Shown here piece by piece: positions 36,136-44,497 of a stretch of DNA of 48,941 bases. Numbering within the stretch: the first letter of the stretch is position 1; each line of letters opens with the position of its first letter. The translations under genes were made by a program, and so were the position numbers. Origin of the DNA: CAZUDO01 sp964618895 (GTDB taxonomy: Bacteria > Desulfobacterota > Binatia > DP-6); NCBI GenBank assembly GCA_964618895.1, contig CAZUDO010000007.1, forward strand, positions 1 through 48,941. The letters are read 5' to 3'. Below the pieces are notes generated by a model that saw only the letters and a program-made list of their open reading frames with translations, was not told where the DNA came from and ran no database searches.

Positions 36136-36480
36136 TCAGCGCACCCAGGCCGCGAACACACGGCGAAACGCTTCCCGCGCAGCTTCGAGGTCACGTGCCG
36201 AGAGCCGCCCGATGGTCTTGTCGATGAGCCGCTCGTCGACTGCGGCGATCTTGGCGAGACGTAGCAGGCTCGGGTGGAGCAGACCGGTGGCCTTCCAGTC
36301 GGCCAGCAGGACGTCGCCGTCGAGCTTGAGCGCCTCGACCTGGCTGGTGATCATCGCCACGGTGGACAGGCGGTTGCGCGGGGATCGAGTCGTCCGGGCG
36401 AGAAACAGGGCTGGACGCTTCTTCGCAGCGGCGAGATCCGTGAAGGGAAACCGGACGAGGACGACCTCGCCGGGCTTCAC
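36136..36480 (-). CDS. PemK/MazF-family toxin
   Basis: 114 residues from GTG 36480, overlapping the antitoxin stop by four bases. 'VKPGEVVLVRFPFTDLAAAK' and 'KRPALFLARTT' are the MazF/PemK beta-barrel opening, and 'RNRLSTVAMITSQ' continues the barrel. 'HPSLLRLAKIAAVDERLIDK' and 'TIGRLS' are the C-terminal stretch that faces the RNA. It is an mRNA interferase. The Arg and Pro of the active-site loop are present. Confidence 0.85.
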   Translation of the reverse strand: MKPGEVVLVRFPFTDLAAAKKRPALFLARTTRSPRNRLSTVAMITSQVEALKLDGDVLLADWKATGLLHPSLLRLAKIAAVDERLIDKTIGRLSARDLEAAREAFRRVFAAWVR

Positions 36481-36695
36481 AGGCGATCGTACTCGGCGTC
36501 TCGCGGGTCGTCCCACTCGCTGAACGACGATTCGGCGAGCTTGGCGAGAGCCTTGGTCTCGAGGCGGTCGGCGAAGTAGGCCTCCAGGGCGCGTGTGAGT
36601 ACGTCCTTCACCGTCGTGTCGCACTCGTTGGCCTCGGCCTTGAGGAGACGCAGCAGGCGTGGGTCACCCAGGTCGGTGGAGAGGCGTGTTGCCAT
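36477..36695 (-). CDS. Ribbon-helix-helix-type antitoxin of the PemK-like toxin
   Basis: 72 residues from ATG 36695; a GTG at 36701 is an alternative start. 'DPRLLRLLKAEANECDTTVK' and 'DVLTRALEAYFADRLE' form a ribbon-like and helical N-terminus that should bind DNA. The acidic C-terminus ('SSFSEWDDPRDAEYDRL') would block the toxin's RNA site. It is first in the pair; its stop overlaps the toxin start (GTGA), so the toxin is translated from the antitoxin's message. Confidence 0.8.
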   Translation of the reverse strand: MATRLSTDLGDPRLLRLLKAEANECDTTVKDVLTRALEAYFADRLETKALAKLAESSFSEWDDPRDAEYDRL

Positions 36696-36771
36696 GTCCA
36701 CACATTACTGGGTCTCTGCGTTTACTTCAACCCAGGATCAGCGGAGGAACTTCCGGCGGCCGTCCGGCCCG

Positions 36772-37767
36772 CTACCAGTTGGGCGTGCCCGCCGCCTCCG
36801 GCGCCACCCGCTCGGCGATGCGCTGCTCCCGGAACCACTCGACCGTGCGCCGGAGCCCGGTCTCGATGTCCACCGCCGGCACGAACCCGAGCAGCCGGCG
36901 CGCCTTGCTGGTATCCGCGTAGTGCCGCAGCACGTCCCCCGGCCGCGCCGCCGTGCGCACCGGCGTCACCCGCCCACCGGTCACCAGCTCGGCCAGCCGC
37001 TCGGCGATGAGCACGATCGATACCTCGCGCCCGTAGGCGATGTTGACCACGTCGCCCACCAGCGCGTCGCACGCGCCGGCGGCGACGATGCCGGCCACCG
37101 TGTCCTCGACGAAGGTGAAGTCGCGCGTCTGCGTGCCGTCGCCGTAGATGACCGGCGCCTTGCCGGCGGTGAGCTGCAGGATGAAGCGCGGGATGACCTC
37201 CGCCCGCAGCCCCTGGTACGGCTCGCGCGGGCCGTAGGTGTTGAACGGCCGGATCACGGACACCGGCAGCCCGTAGGTCCGCCGGCAGGCAAGCGCGTAC
37301 AGCTCGCCGGCGAGCTTGCTGGCGCCGTACACCGTCATGGGGTCGCACGGATGCGTCTCCGCCATGGGCACGGTCTGCGCCGTGCCGTAGATCTCGGATG
37401 ACGACACGTACACCAGCCGGCGCACCCGATGCGCCTGCGCGGCCAGGCAGACACTCAGCGTGCCACCGGCGTTGATGTCGTGGCTCATGTAGGGGTGGTT
37501 CAGCGACGTACGCAGGCAGGAGATCGCCAGGTGGAAGGCGACGTCGATGCCCTCCATGAGCGCCTGCATCCGCTCGCGATCGCAGATGTCGGCCTCGACC
37601 AGTCGGACGTTCGCGCGGTCGCGGAGCTGAATCACGTTCTCGCGCAGCCCGACCGAGAAGTCGTCGATCAGGAGCAGCTCGTTGTCCACCGCCAGCCGAT
37701 CGGCCAGGTGGCTGCCGATGAAGCCGCCTGCCCCGGTCACCATGATGCGCAAGCCCTTCAGGTCCAT
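36772..37767 (-). CDS. NAD-dependent sugar epimerase/dehydratase (GalE/RmlB-like)
   Basis: 331 residues. 'GLRIMVTGAGGFIGSHLADR' is the extended-SDR GxxGxxG. 'VYVSSSEIYGTAQTVPMAET' and 'MTVYGASKLAGELYALAC' (Tyr147, Lys151) hold the catalytic Tyr-Lys. 'VIRPFNTYGPREP' and 'DFTFVEDTVAGIVAA' are NDP-sugar enzyme signatures. It epimerises or dehydrates an NDP-sugar. It is the last gene of the glycan operon, starting 12 bp after the formyltransferase stop, and would supply or rework the keto-sugar for the aminotransferases. Confidence 0.9.
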   Translation of the reverse strand: MDLKGLRIMVTGAGGFIGSHLADRLAVDNELLLIDDFSVGLRENVIQLRDRANVRLVEADICDRERMQALMEGIDVAFHLAISCLRTSLNHPYMSHDINAGGTLSVCLAAQAHRVRRLVYVSSSEIYGTAQTVPMAETHPCDPMTVYGASKLAGELYALACRRTYGLPVSVIRPFNTYGPREPYQGLRAEVIPRFILQLTAGKAPVIYGDGTQTRDFTFVEDTVAGIVAAGACDALVGDVVNIAYGREVSIVLIAERLAELVTGGRVTPVRTAARPGDVLRHYADTSKARRLLGFVPAVDIETGLRRTVEWFREQRIAERVAPEAAGTPNW

Positions 37768-37779
37768 GGGCCGTGCCTC

Positions 37780-38691
37780 CTACACGAAGCGGTCGCCAAC
37801 CGCGACCTCGGCGCTCGCGTCGCCCGCCTCGGCAGGGACCAGGGCGCGAAGCGCCACCGTGCCGCCGCCGGCGGCCACCACGAGCCCGTCCGCCGCGCGC
37901 GCCACCACCGTGCCCGGCGGCGCGGCGACGGGGGCGCCCACCGCGCCGGCGACGCGCGTCACCAGGAGCCGCCGGCCGTGGAGTGTGGTCTCCGGATGCT
38001 GCATGGGCGGGAAGATGAGCGCGCGCATCCAGCGCTGCAGCTCCGCCGCCGGCCGCTCCCACGCGATGCGGCGCACCGAGAAATCGAACTCGCCGCCGCG
38101 GTGATACGACGTGCGCGTCGTGTCCTGCACCAGCCGGCGGCCGAGCAGTGCCGGGGGAAACGGGTAGCTGTCCTGGAAGAGCGCGACCGTGGCCGCCGAC
38201 ACCTTCTCGTACACCTCGCGTGCCGTGTCCTCGCTGGTGATCGGCACGGCGCGTTGCGCCAGCACGTCGCCGGCGTCGATGTCCTCCACCATGTGGTGCA
38301 GGGTCACCCCGGCCTCGGTGTCGCCCCGCAGGACCGCCCACGCGATCGGTGCCACGCCGCGATGGCGCGGGAGGAGCGCGAAGTGGAGGTTCAGGCACGG
38401 GCAGCCGACGGCGCGGAAGAGCGGGTTCTTCAGGATCTGATCGTACTGGATCGAGATCAGTGCATCGGCGCGGTAGGCGGTCAGCGCGTCGATCACCTCC
38501 GGAGCGTTGATACGGCGGGGCTGGTCGACGCGTATGCCGAGGGCCCCGGCGCGGCCACGGAAGGAGCGCTGCCAGCCGTCGCAACCGTCGTCGCCGGCGA
38601 CGGCGAGTGCCCACACGTCGTCGCCGCGGGCGACCAGGAACTCGAGGGCCTCGGTGGCGGCCGTGTTCTTGCCGCAGAGGATCCAGCGCAT
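37780..38691 (-). CDS. Sugar N-formyltransferase (ArnA-N/methionyl-tRNA-formyltransferase fold)
   Basis: 303 residues. The N10-formyl-THF formyltransferase site is intact: 'CLNLHFALLPRHRGVAPIAW' (Asn101, His103) and 'VEDIDAGDVLAQR' (Asp139), matching the Asn-His-Asp triad of ArnA. It lacks the MetRS/tRNA-binding features of Fmt, and its neighbours are sugar genes. It most likely formylates the amine of an NDP-amino-sugar. The C-terminal domain is FMT-C-like. The gap to the aminotransferase stop is 2 bp. Confidence 0.86.
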   Translation of the reverse strand: MRWILCGKNTAATEALEFLVARGDDVWALAVAGDDGCDGWQRSFRGRAGALGIRVDQPRRINAPEVIDALTAYRADALISIQYDQILKNPLFRAVGCPCLNLHFALLPRHRGVAPIAWAVLRGDTEAGVTLHHMVEDIDAGDVLAQRAVPITSEDTAREVYEKVSAATVALFQDSYPFPPALLGRRLVQDTTRTSYHRGGEFDFSVRRIAWERPAAELQRWMRALIFPPMQHPETTLHGRRLLVTRVAGAVGAPVAAPPGTVVARAADGLVVAAGGGTVALRALVPAEAGDASAEVAVGDRFV

Positions 38692-38693
38692 GG

Positions 38694-39869
38694 TCAGTGC
38701 CCTTGGGTCCCTGCGTGTCCGGTGATCTCGGTGAGGGCGTCGCGGAGTTGGTCGACGACGTAGAGCTGATCGTCGGGGGTGAGCTCGTGGTACATTGGGA
38801 GGACCATCGTTTGGACCTTGGCGGCTTCGGTGTGCGGGAGCAGACCGCCCAGACGGGCGCCGCGGTAGCACGGCTCCAAGTGCGAGGCCATCAGGCCACG
38901 GCGGGCGCTGACGCCGCGGTGGAAGAGCGCATCCAGGAGCGCGTTGCGCATCGTTTCGTCGGCGTTGCGGAGGCGGACGATGTAGGACTGGTACGTCGGC
39001 TCGGCCCAGTGGGGGACGAACGGGGGCTCGATCGCCGGCAGGTCGGCCAGCAGCGTGTCGTAGCGCGCGGCCAGCGCGCGGCGGGTGGCGACGAAGCGGT
39101 CGAGCTTGGCGAGCTGGCCGAGGGCGATGGCGGCCACCAGGTCGGGCATGCGGAAGTTCCAACCGATCTCGGGATACTCTTCGATGATGACGCGGGTGGC
39201 CTGGTGGCGCTCGAGGTCCGACACCGACATGCCCTGGTGACGGAGACGCCGCAGGCGCGCGGCCAGCGCGGCGTCGTCGGTGGTGATGATGCCGCCCTCT
39301 CCGCTCACGATCACCTTGCGCGAGTGGAAGCTGAACACCGCCGGGAACCCCGCGCTGCCGATCGGGCGGCCCTTGTAGACCGAGCCGGCGGCACAGGCAG
39401 CGTCCTCGACCACCGCCAGGCCGTGGGCGCGCGCCACCGCCGCCACCCGGTCGAGATCGCACGGCAGACCCAACTGGTGCACGACCATGATCGCGCGCGT
39501 GCGGGGCGTGATGGCGGCGGCGAGCGCGTCGGGGTCGATGTTGTAGGTGCGCGGCTCGGTATCGACGAATACCGGCACGGCGCCGCAGTGCGCGATCGAG
39601 TTGGCCGACGCGATGAACGACAGCGACGGCACCAGCACCTCGTCGCCGGGGCCGATGCCGAGCGCGTGCAACACGAGGAAAAGGCCCGCCGTGCACGATG
39701 TGACCGCGACCGCCTCGGCCGCCCCGGCCCGCTCCGCGAACAGGCGCTCCAGCTCCGCCACGCGCGGCCCCTGCGCCACCCAGCCCGAGCGCAGCACCTC
39801 GCACACGCGGCGCTCTTCGTCTTCGTCAAAATACGGCTTGGCGACCGGAATGCGACGGGTGGGCGTCAT
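38694..39869 (-). CDS. DegT/DnrJ/EryC1/StrS sugar aminotransferase (first)
   Basis: 391 residues from ATG 39869, whose ATGA overlap with the GT2 stop decides the start; an ATG at 39878 is also in frame. 'VAVTSCTAGLFLVLHALGIG' and 'VVHQLGLPCDLDRVAAVARA' are family stretches. The PLP Lys185 is in 'AVFSFHSRKVIVSGEGG'. It transfers an amino group from Glu to a keto-NDP-sugar. It is distinct from the second DegT gene in this operon (Lys in a different motif, 'YVTKN'). It feeds the formyltransferase. Confidence 0.93.
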   Translation of the reverse strand: MTPTRRIPVAKPYFDEDEERRVCEVLRSGWVAQGPRVAELERLFAERAGAAEAVAVTSCTAGLFLVLHALGIGPGDEVLVPSLSFIASANSIAHCGAVPVFVDTEPRTYNIDPDALAAAITPRTRAIMVVHQLGLPCDLDRVAAVARAHGLAVVEDAACAAGSVYKGRPIGSAGFPAVFSFHSRKVIVSGEGGIITTDDAALAARLRRLRHQGMSVSDLERHQATRVIIEEYPEIGWNFRMPDLVAAIALGQLAKLDRFVATRRALAARYDTLLADLPAIEPPFVPHWAEPTYQSYIVRLRNADETMRNALLDALFHRGVSARRGLMASHLEPCYRGARLGGLLPHTEAAKVQTMVLPMYHELTPDDQLYVVDQLRDALTEITGHAGTQGH

Positions 39870-40579
39870 GCGTGCCATCCCCTCAGCCAGGTGTGCAGCC
39901 GGAAGCGGACCATGTCGCCGGCCGTCCAGGCGATGTCGTGCAGTTTTCCGAAATGCGGCTTGCCGGCCTGGCGGCGGCGGAACTCGACCGTCACCTCGCG
40001 CACCACGCGCCCGGTGTTAGCGGCGCGCAGGATGAGCTCGGGCGTGACGAACGCCGGGCTGGTCGAGCGGAGGCGCACGCCCTGCGCGAACGTGCGGCGG
40101 TAGAACTGGACGAAGTTGAGATCGGCGACCGTGGGCGCGAACAGGAGGCGGAGGAGCCGGTTGTTGGTCCACGACGTGAGCTGGCGCCAGGGGGCGTGTG
40201 CCGCGCGGCTGGTGCGCGCGGCGACGATCACGTCGGCGTCGGCGAAGTGCGCCTGGAAGAGCGGGATGTCTTCCGGGGCGAGCGGGAGGTCGGCCGGGTC
40301 GTGCAGGATCCAGTCCCCGCGCGCGGCGGCAATGCCCTGCGCCAGCGCGATGCCGTAGTTGCGTGGCGTCGGGTTGTGGAGCACGCGCACGCGCGTATCC
40401 GTCTTCGCCCACGCGTCGGCGATGGCGCCGGTCCGGTCCGTGCTGCCGTCGTCGATGACGAGCACCTCGAGGTCGTCCACCATCGGCTCGACCACGGCCA
40501 GCACGCGGCGCAAAGCTCCGTCGAGCAGCGCCTCCTCGTTCAGCACCGGCATCACCACGGTGAGATTCTGGCGCGTCAT
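39866..40579 (-). CDS. Family 2 glycosyltransferase
   Basis: 237 residues. 'LTVVMPVLNEEALLDGALRR' opens the GT2 fold, 'LEVLVIDDGSTDRTGAIADA' holds the first Asp pair, and 'ARGDWILHDPADLPLAPEDI' is the DXD-like metal site. The later 'VEFRRRQAGKPHFGK' is the polyprenol-phosphate-glycosyltransferase-type ending. It attaches a sugar to a lipid or polyprenyl carrier at the membrane. ATGA overlaps with both neighbours. Confidence 0.9.
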   Translation of the reverse strand: MTRQNLTVVMPVLNEEALLDGALRRVLAVVEPMVDDLEVLVIDDGSTDRTGAIADAWAKTDTRVRVLHNPTPRNYGIALAQGIAAARGDWILHDPADLPLAPEDIPLFQAHFADADVIVAARTSRAAHAPWRQLTSWTNNRLLRLLFAPTVADLNFVQFYRRTFAQGVRLRSTSPAFVTPELILRAANTGRVVREVTVEFRRRQAGKPHFGKLHDIAWTAGDMVRFRLHTWLRGWHA

Positions 40580-42339
40580 GCCCTCCCTCCGCGGGACGGC
40601 GGCTGGCGGTACACGTAGACGGTGTACTCGTGCAGCGGGTAGTCGTGCCGCAGGACCACCCAGCGGCTCAGCTCGCGGCGGCAGAAGTCAAGCATCCCGG
40701 CCGCCGGAGCGTACCACAACTGCGGCGTCCGGTAGTCGACCTGATCGCTCACCAGGTTGAAGGCGATCGCCTCCCGGCACGCGTCCCACATGTGCCGGAT
40801 GCCGGCGCGCACGAACGCCGCCCAGGCGGCGTCGGAAGCGTCGAGCTTGACGTGGAACACGCCCGAGCACAGGACCACGTCCCACGGGCCGCCCGACAGG
40901 CCGGCGGCCACGTCCGCGGGCGTGAAGGTGACCTGCGGGTGGCGGGCACGCGCCGCCCGCAGCATGGCTTCGGAACGGTCGCTGCCCGAGTACGTGCACG
41001 CGACGCCGCGCGCGTGCAGGAAGTCGGCCAGGTGCCCGGCGCCGGCGCCCACCTCGTGCACCCGCTTGCCGCCCAGGTCCGCCACGTCGCACAACACGGC
41101 GAAACGGAGCTCCTGCGAGGCCTCGTCCTTCCAGTCCATCCCGCGCGCCGTCGGCCCGTGGGCGGCGAGTCGAGATTCGTAGTGCGCGACGACCGGCTCC
41201 ACCACGTCGCGCGGCTCGCCGGGGGCAAGCGCCTGCCAGGCGGCGGCGCGAGAAGAGACCCCGCGCGCGCCATCGCGATCGGCGCCGATGCGATCGAAGG
41301 GCAGCGCGTAGTGCCACGGGTACGCGGCACGCACCGCCGCCACGGTGCTCTCCACGAACGGCCGCTCGTCGCCGGTCACCCAGGTGAGGAACGCGTACGG
41401 CAGGTCGCGGCTGCCCCACTGGCGCTTGAAGCGGTACACGCCGCCGTCGGGCGGCGAGCCTTCCCAGTTATAGAAGCGCAGGCCGCGCGCCGCCGCCCAG
41501 CGGATCGAGTGCAGGGCGAGCAGGTAGTTGGCCCCGAGCGGCGCCGCGTCGGTGCGCACCGCCGGCATGACGGCGTCGACGACGGCCTGGTGGTGGACGT
41601 AGAAGCCGCCCGCGACCATCTCGCCCGAGTCCGCCCGGCGGACGAAGAAGAAGCGCGCCTTGTCGCGCGGCACCATGTGCGCGAGGGCGCCCGTGAACAG
41701 CGCGTACGGCAACGGCGTGGCGCCGATGTCGCCGTGGCGCGCACGGTGGATGGCGTACCAGGTCTCGACGTTGGCCGCGCTCTGCTCCTCGTCGACGACC
41801 AGCTGGCCGGCACACGCCTTCCGCAGCTGGCGGTGCAGGTGCTCGGAGCCGCCGATGGGCTGTCCCGCGGCGTCGAGCGCGCCCTTCAGGTCGAGCACCT
41901 GGCAGGCGTTCTCGAGCACGTAGTCGGGCCGGCGGATGTCCTCGTACAGCGCCCGGTCGGGCCAGAAGGGACTCGTGATCACGGTCGCGAGCGCGCACTC
42001 GCGCGTGCGGGCGGTCTCCAGAAACGCGTCCATCAGCGCCGCGTACACCGGCACCGGGTCGGTGTCGGGCAGGCAGGCGACACCGCCGAGCGGCCCGGCC
42101 TGTGGCACGGAGGTGAGGATGGCCCCGAGCGGGCCCGCGAATCGGTACGCCGGGAGCACGCCGGCCAGGCGGCCCTCGCGCCGGCAGCCGAGGAAGATGG
42201 GCTCGTCCCGGTCGATGCCGGTGATCACGTCGCGCCAGCCGACGGTCTGCTGCGCGACGCTGGTCGGACAGGCCTCGAAGAAGGCGTCCAGCGCCGCGTC
42301 CGTGGCCGGATCGCTCGCGGGGAGGACGACGGTGTCCAT
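40576..42339 (-). CDS. FemAB/GNAT N-acyltransferase fused to a SAM methyltransferase
   Basis: 587 residues from ATG 42339, which shares one base with the upstream stop (TGATG). Residues ~1-350 are a FemAB-like (Acetyltransf_6) double GNAT domain with 'ETWYAIHRARHGDIGATPLP' and 'LGANYLLALHSIRWAAARGL' then 'RFYNWEGS'. Residues ~400-580 are a class I methyltransferase with motif I 'VHEVGAGAGHLADFL' (428-442) and 'SGSDRSEAMLRAARARHPQV'. The two are normally separate proteins. It probably adds an acyl or amino-acid group and methylates the same product, here an amino sugar. No signal peptide. Confidence 0.85.
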   Translation of the reverse strand: MDTVVLPASDPATDAALDAFFEACPTSVAQQTVGWRDVITGIDRDEPIFLGCRREGRLAGVLPAYRFAGPLGAILTSVPQAGPLGGVACLPDTDPVPVYAALMDAFLETARTRECALATVITSPFWPDRALYEDIRRPDYVLENACQVLDLKGALDAAGQPIGGSEHLHRQLRKACAGQLVVDEEQSAANVETWYAIHRARHGDIGATPLPYALFTGALAHMVPRDKARFFFVRRADSGEMVAGGFYVHHQAVVDAVMPAVRTDAAPLGANYLLALHSIRWAAARGLRFYNWEGSPPDGGVYRFKRQWGSRDLPYAFLTWVTGDERPFVESTVAAVRAAYPWHYALPFDRIGADRDGARGVSSRAAAWQALAPGEPRDVVEPVVAHYESRLAAHGPTARGMDWKDEASQELRFAVLCDVADLGGKRVHEVGAGAGHLADFLHARGVACTYSGSDRSEAMLRAARARHPQVTFTPADVAAGLSGGPWDVVLCSGVFHVKLDASDAAWAAFVRAGIRHMWDACREAIAFNLVSDQVDYRTPQLWYAPAAGMLDFCRRELSRWVVLRHDYPLHEYTVYVYRQPPSRGGRA

Positions 42340-43448
42340 CAGCGCCCGCCGCTCCCGCACGCCACGATGCGATCGGCCACGTAGTCGACCTGGTCGTCGC
42401 TCAGCTCCGGATACATCGGGATCGACAGCAGCTCGGCGCAGGCGGCGTCGGTGACGCGCATGTCGTGCACCCGATGCGGATGGGCGGCCAGGGCGGGCTG
42501 CCGATGGGCGGGCGCCTTGTAGTGGATGCCGGTCCCGATCCCGGCGGCTTCGAGATACGCCTGCAGGCGGTCACGCTCCTTGGTCCGGAGCGCGAACACG
42601 TGATGCACCGGCTCGCAGCCGGCGCGGTCCGCCGGCAGCCGGACACCGCACCCCGCCAGGCGCTCGCGGTAGCGGGCGGCGATGGCCCGCCGGCGCGTAT
42701 TGCCGGCGTCGAGACGCGGGAGCTTCGCGCGCAGCACGATGGCCTGCAGCTCGTCGAGGCGCAGGTTGTGGCCGACGATACGGTGCTCGTGCTTGGAGAC
42801 GTGGCCGTGGTGGCGGAGCAGGCGCACGTGCTCGGCCACCGCCGCGTCCTGCGTAGTGACGAACCCGCCCTCGCCGAGCGCGCCCAGGTTCTTGGTGACG
42901 TAGAAGCTGAACCCGCCGGCGTCGCCGAGGCTGCCGCACCGCCGCCCGCGGTAGCGCGCGCCGTGCGCCTGGGCGCAGTCCTCGACGAGGCGCAGGCCGT
43001 GGGTGCGGGCGAGCGCCAACAGCGGATCCATGTCGGCCGGGTGGCCGTGCAGGTGTACCGGCATGATCGCGCGCGTGGCGGGCGTGATCGCGCGCGCGGC
43101 GGCCGCGGGGTCGAGGGTCAGCGTATCCTCCTCGACGTCCACCAGCACCGGCACGGCGCCCGCGTGCACGATGGCCTCGACGGTGGCGAAGAACGTGAGC
43201 GCCGGGGCGATGACCTCGTCGCCCGGCCCGATGCCGCACGCGCGCAGGGCCGCGAACAGCGCGTCGGTGCCGTTCGACACCGCGACCCCGTGCGCCGCGC
43301 CACTGTACGCCGCGAACTCGCCCTCGAAGGCCGCAGTCTCGGGGCCGAGCGTGAGCTGCATGGTCTCGAGGCTGGCCGCCCAGCCGCGCGTGACGGCGTC
43401 CTGCACCGGAACCCAGGCGGCGCGCAGATCGACGAGGGGCACGCGCAT
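42339..43448 (-). CDS. DegT/DnrJ/EryC1/StrS sugar aminotransferase (second)
   Basis: 369 residues. 'VAVSNGTDALFAALRACGIG', 'LRLVEDCAQAHGARYRGRRC' and the PLP Lys186 in 'SFYVTKNLGALGEGGFVTT' define the family. Sequence and length differ enough from the first DegT gene that the two act on different positions or sugars. It is 11 bp from the Gfo/Idh dehydrogenase, as in 2,3-diamino-sugar pathways where an oxidation at C3 is followed by transamination. Confidence 0.94.
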   Translation of the reverse strand: MRVPLVDLRAAWVPVQDAVTRGWAASLETMQLTLGPETAAFEGEFAAYSGAAHGVAVSNGTDALFAALRACGIGPGDEVIAPALTFFATVEAIVHAGAVPVLVDVEEDTLTLDPAAAARAITPATRAIMPVHLHGHPADMDPLLALARTHGLRLVEDCAQAHGARYRGRRCGSLGDAGGFSFYVTKNLGALGEGGFVTTQDAAVAEHVRLLRHHGHVSKHEHRIVGHNLRLDELQAIVLRAKLPRLDAGNTRRRAIAARYRERLAGCGVRLPADRAGCEPVHHVFALRTKERDRLQAYLEAAGIGTGIHYKAPAHRQPALAAHPHRVHDMRVTDAACAELLSIPMYPELSDDQVDYVADRIVACGSGGR

Positions 43449-43459
43449 GCGACCCGGCC

Positions 43460-44467
43460 TCAGAGCGTGACGCGCTCGCCGCTGCGGGCGAGCGAGCGCT
43501 GCGCCGCTTCCAGCACCTGCACCACGCGGAGCCCCATCTCGCCGTCGGTGAGCGGGTGGCGGCGCTCGGCGATCGCGCCGAGGAAGTCCCGACACACCAG
43601 CTCCAGCGCCTCGGTCTTGTCGAGATGCGGCGCCCACATGTCGCCCACGCGGTAGTCCACCAGCGCCCGCGTGCGCGCCGCGCCGCTGTCCCCTCCCATG
43701 CTCACGCCTTTCTCGTAGATGCGCACCTTCTCGCTCGGCTCGAGGTCGTCGTAGACGATCATCCGCCGGTCACCGCCGATCAGGACCGACCGCAGCTTCA
43801 CTGGCGCCAGCCAGTTCACGTGCACGTGGCCGATCAGGGCGTCGTCGAACTGCAGGGTGAGGTAGGCGATGTCCTCGAGCGTGCCGTAGTGCGCCACGCC
43901 CACGGCGGACACCCAGCGCGGCATCTGCTGGACCAGATACAGCATGATCGAGAGATCGTGCGTCGCCAGATCCCAGAGCACGTTCACGTCCGACTGGAAG
44001 AGTCCCAAATTGATGCGCACAGAGTCGAAGTACAGCAGGCGGCCGATCTCGCCCTGGTCGAGGAGCGCACGGATCTTCTGCACCGCGCCGCCGTAGACGA
44101 ACGGGAAGTCGACCTGCAGCGTGAGCCCGCGCGCCGCCGCCAGGTCGATCAGGCGCGCCGCGGTCTCGGCCGAGTCGGTGAATGGCTTCTCCACCAGCAC
44201 GTGCTTGCCTGCCTCGAGCGCCGCACGCGCGAGCGGGTAGTGGGTGGAGACCGGCGTCGCGAGCGCCACGGCGTCGATGGTGGGGTCGCGCAGGATGTCC
44301 TGCACGTCGGCGACCCCGCGCGCCGCCGGGTACTGCCGGCAGATGCGCGCCAGGCGCGCCCCGTCGCCGTCGCACACGGCCCGCAGCGCGCACTCCGGCA
44401 GTGCGCTCAGATTGCGGATGAGGTTCGGGCCCCAGTATCCGCAGCCCACGACCGCAACGCCGATCAC
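43460..44467 (-). CDS. Gfo/Idh/MocA-family sugar dehydrogenase
   Basis: 335 residues. 'IGVAVVGCGYWGPNLIRNLS' binds NAD(P), 'KHVLVEKPFTDSAETA' (Glu93-Lys94-Pro95) is the catalytic-Lys region, and 'NVLWDLATHDLSIMLYLVQQ' holds the active-site His. It oxidises a sugar hydroxyl (often C3) to a keto group ahead of an aminotransferase, as in WlbA/WbpB-type steps. Its position directly before the DegT gene supports that. Confidence 0.93.
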   Translation of the reverse strand: MIGVAVVGCGYWGPNLIRNLSALPECALRAVCDGDGARLARICRQYPAARGVADVQDILRDPTIDAVALATPVSTHYPLARAALEAGKHVLVEKPFTDSAETAARLIDLAAARGLTLQVDFPFVYGGAVQKIRALLDQGEIGRLLYFDSVRINLGLFQSDVNVLWDLATHDLSIMLYLVQQMPRWVSAVGVAHYGTLEDIAYLTLQFDDALIGHVHVNWLAPVKLRSVLIGGDRRMIVYDDLEPSEKVRIYEKGVSMGGDSGAARTRALVDYRVGDMWAPHLDKTEALELVCRDFLGAIAERRHPLTDGEMGLRVVQVLEAAQRSLARSGERVTL

Positions 44468-44497
44468 CCGCGAACCCCTCGCTCGACGCCGGCGCCG

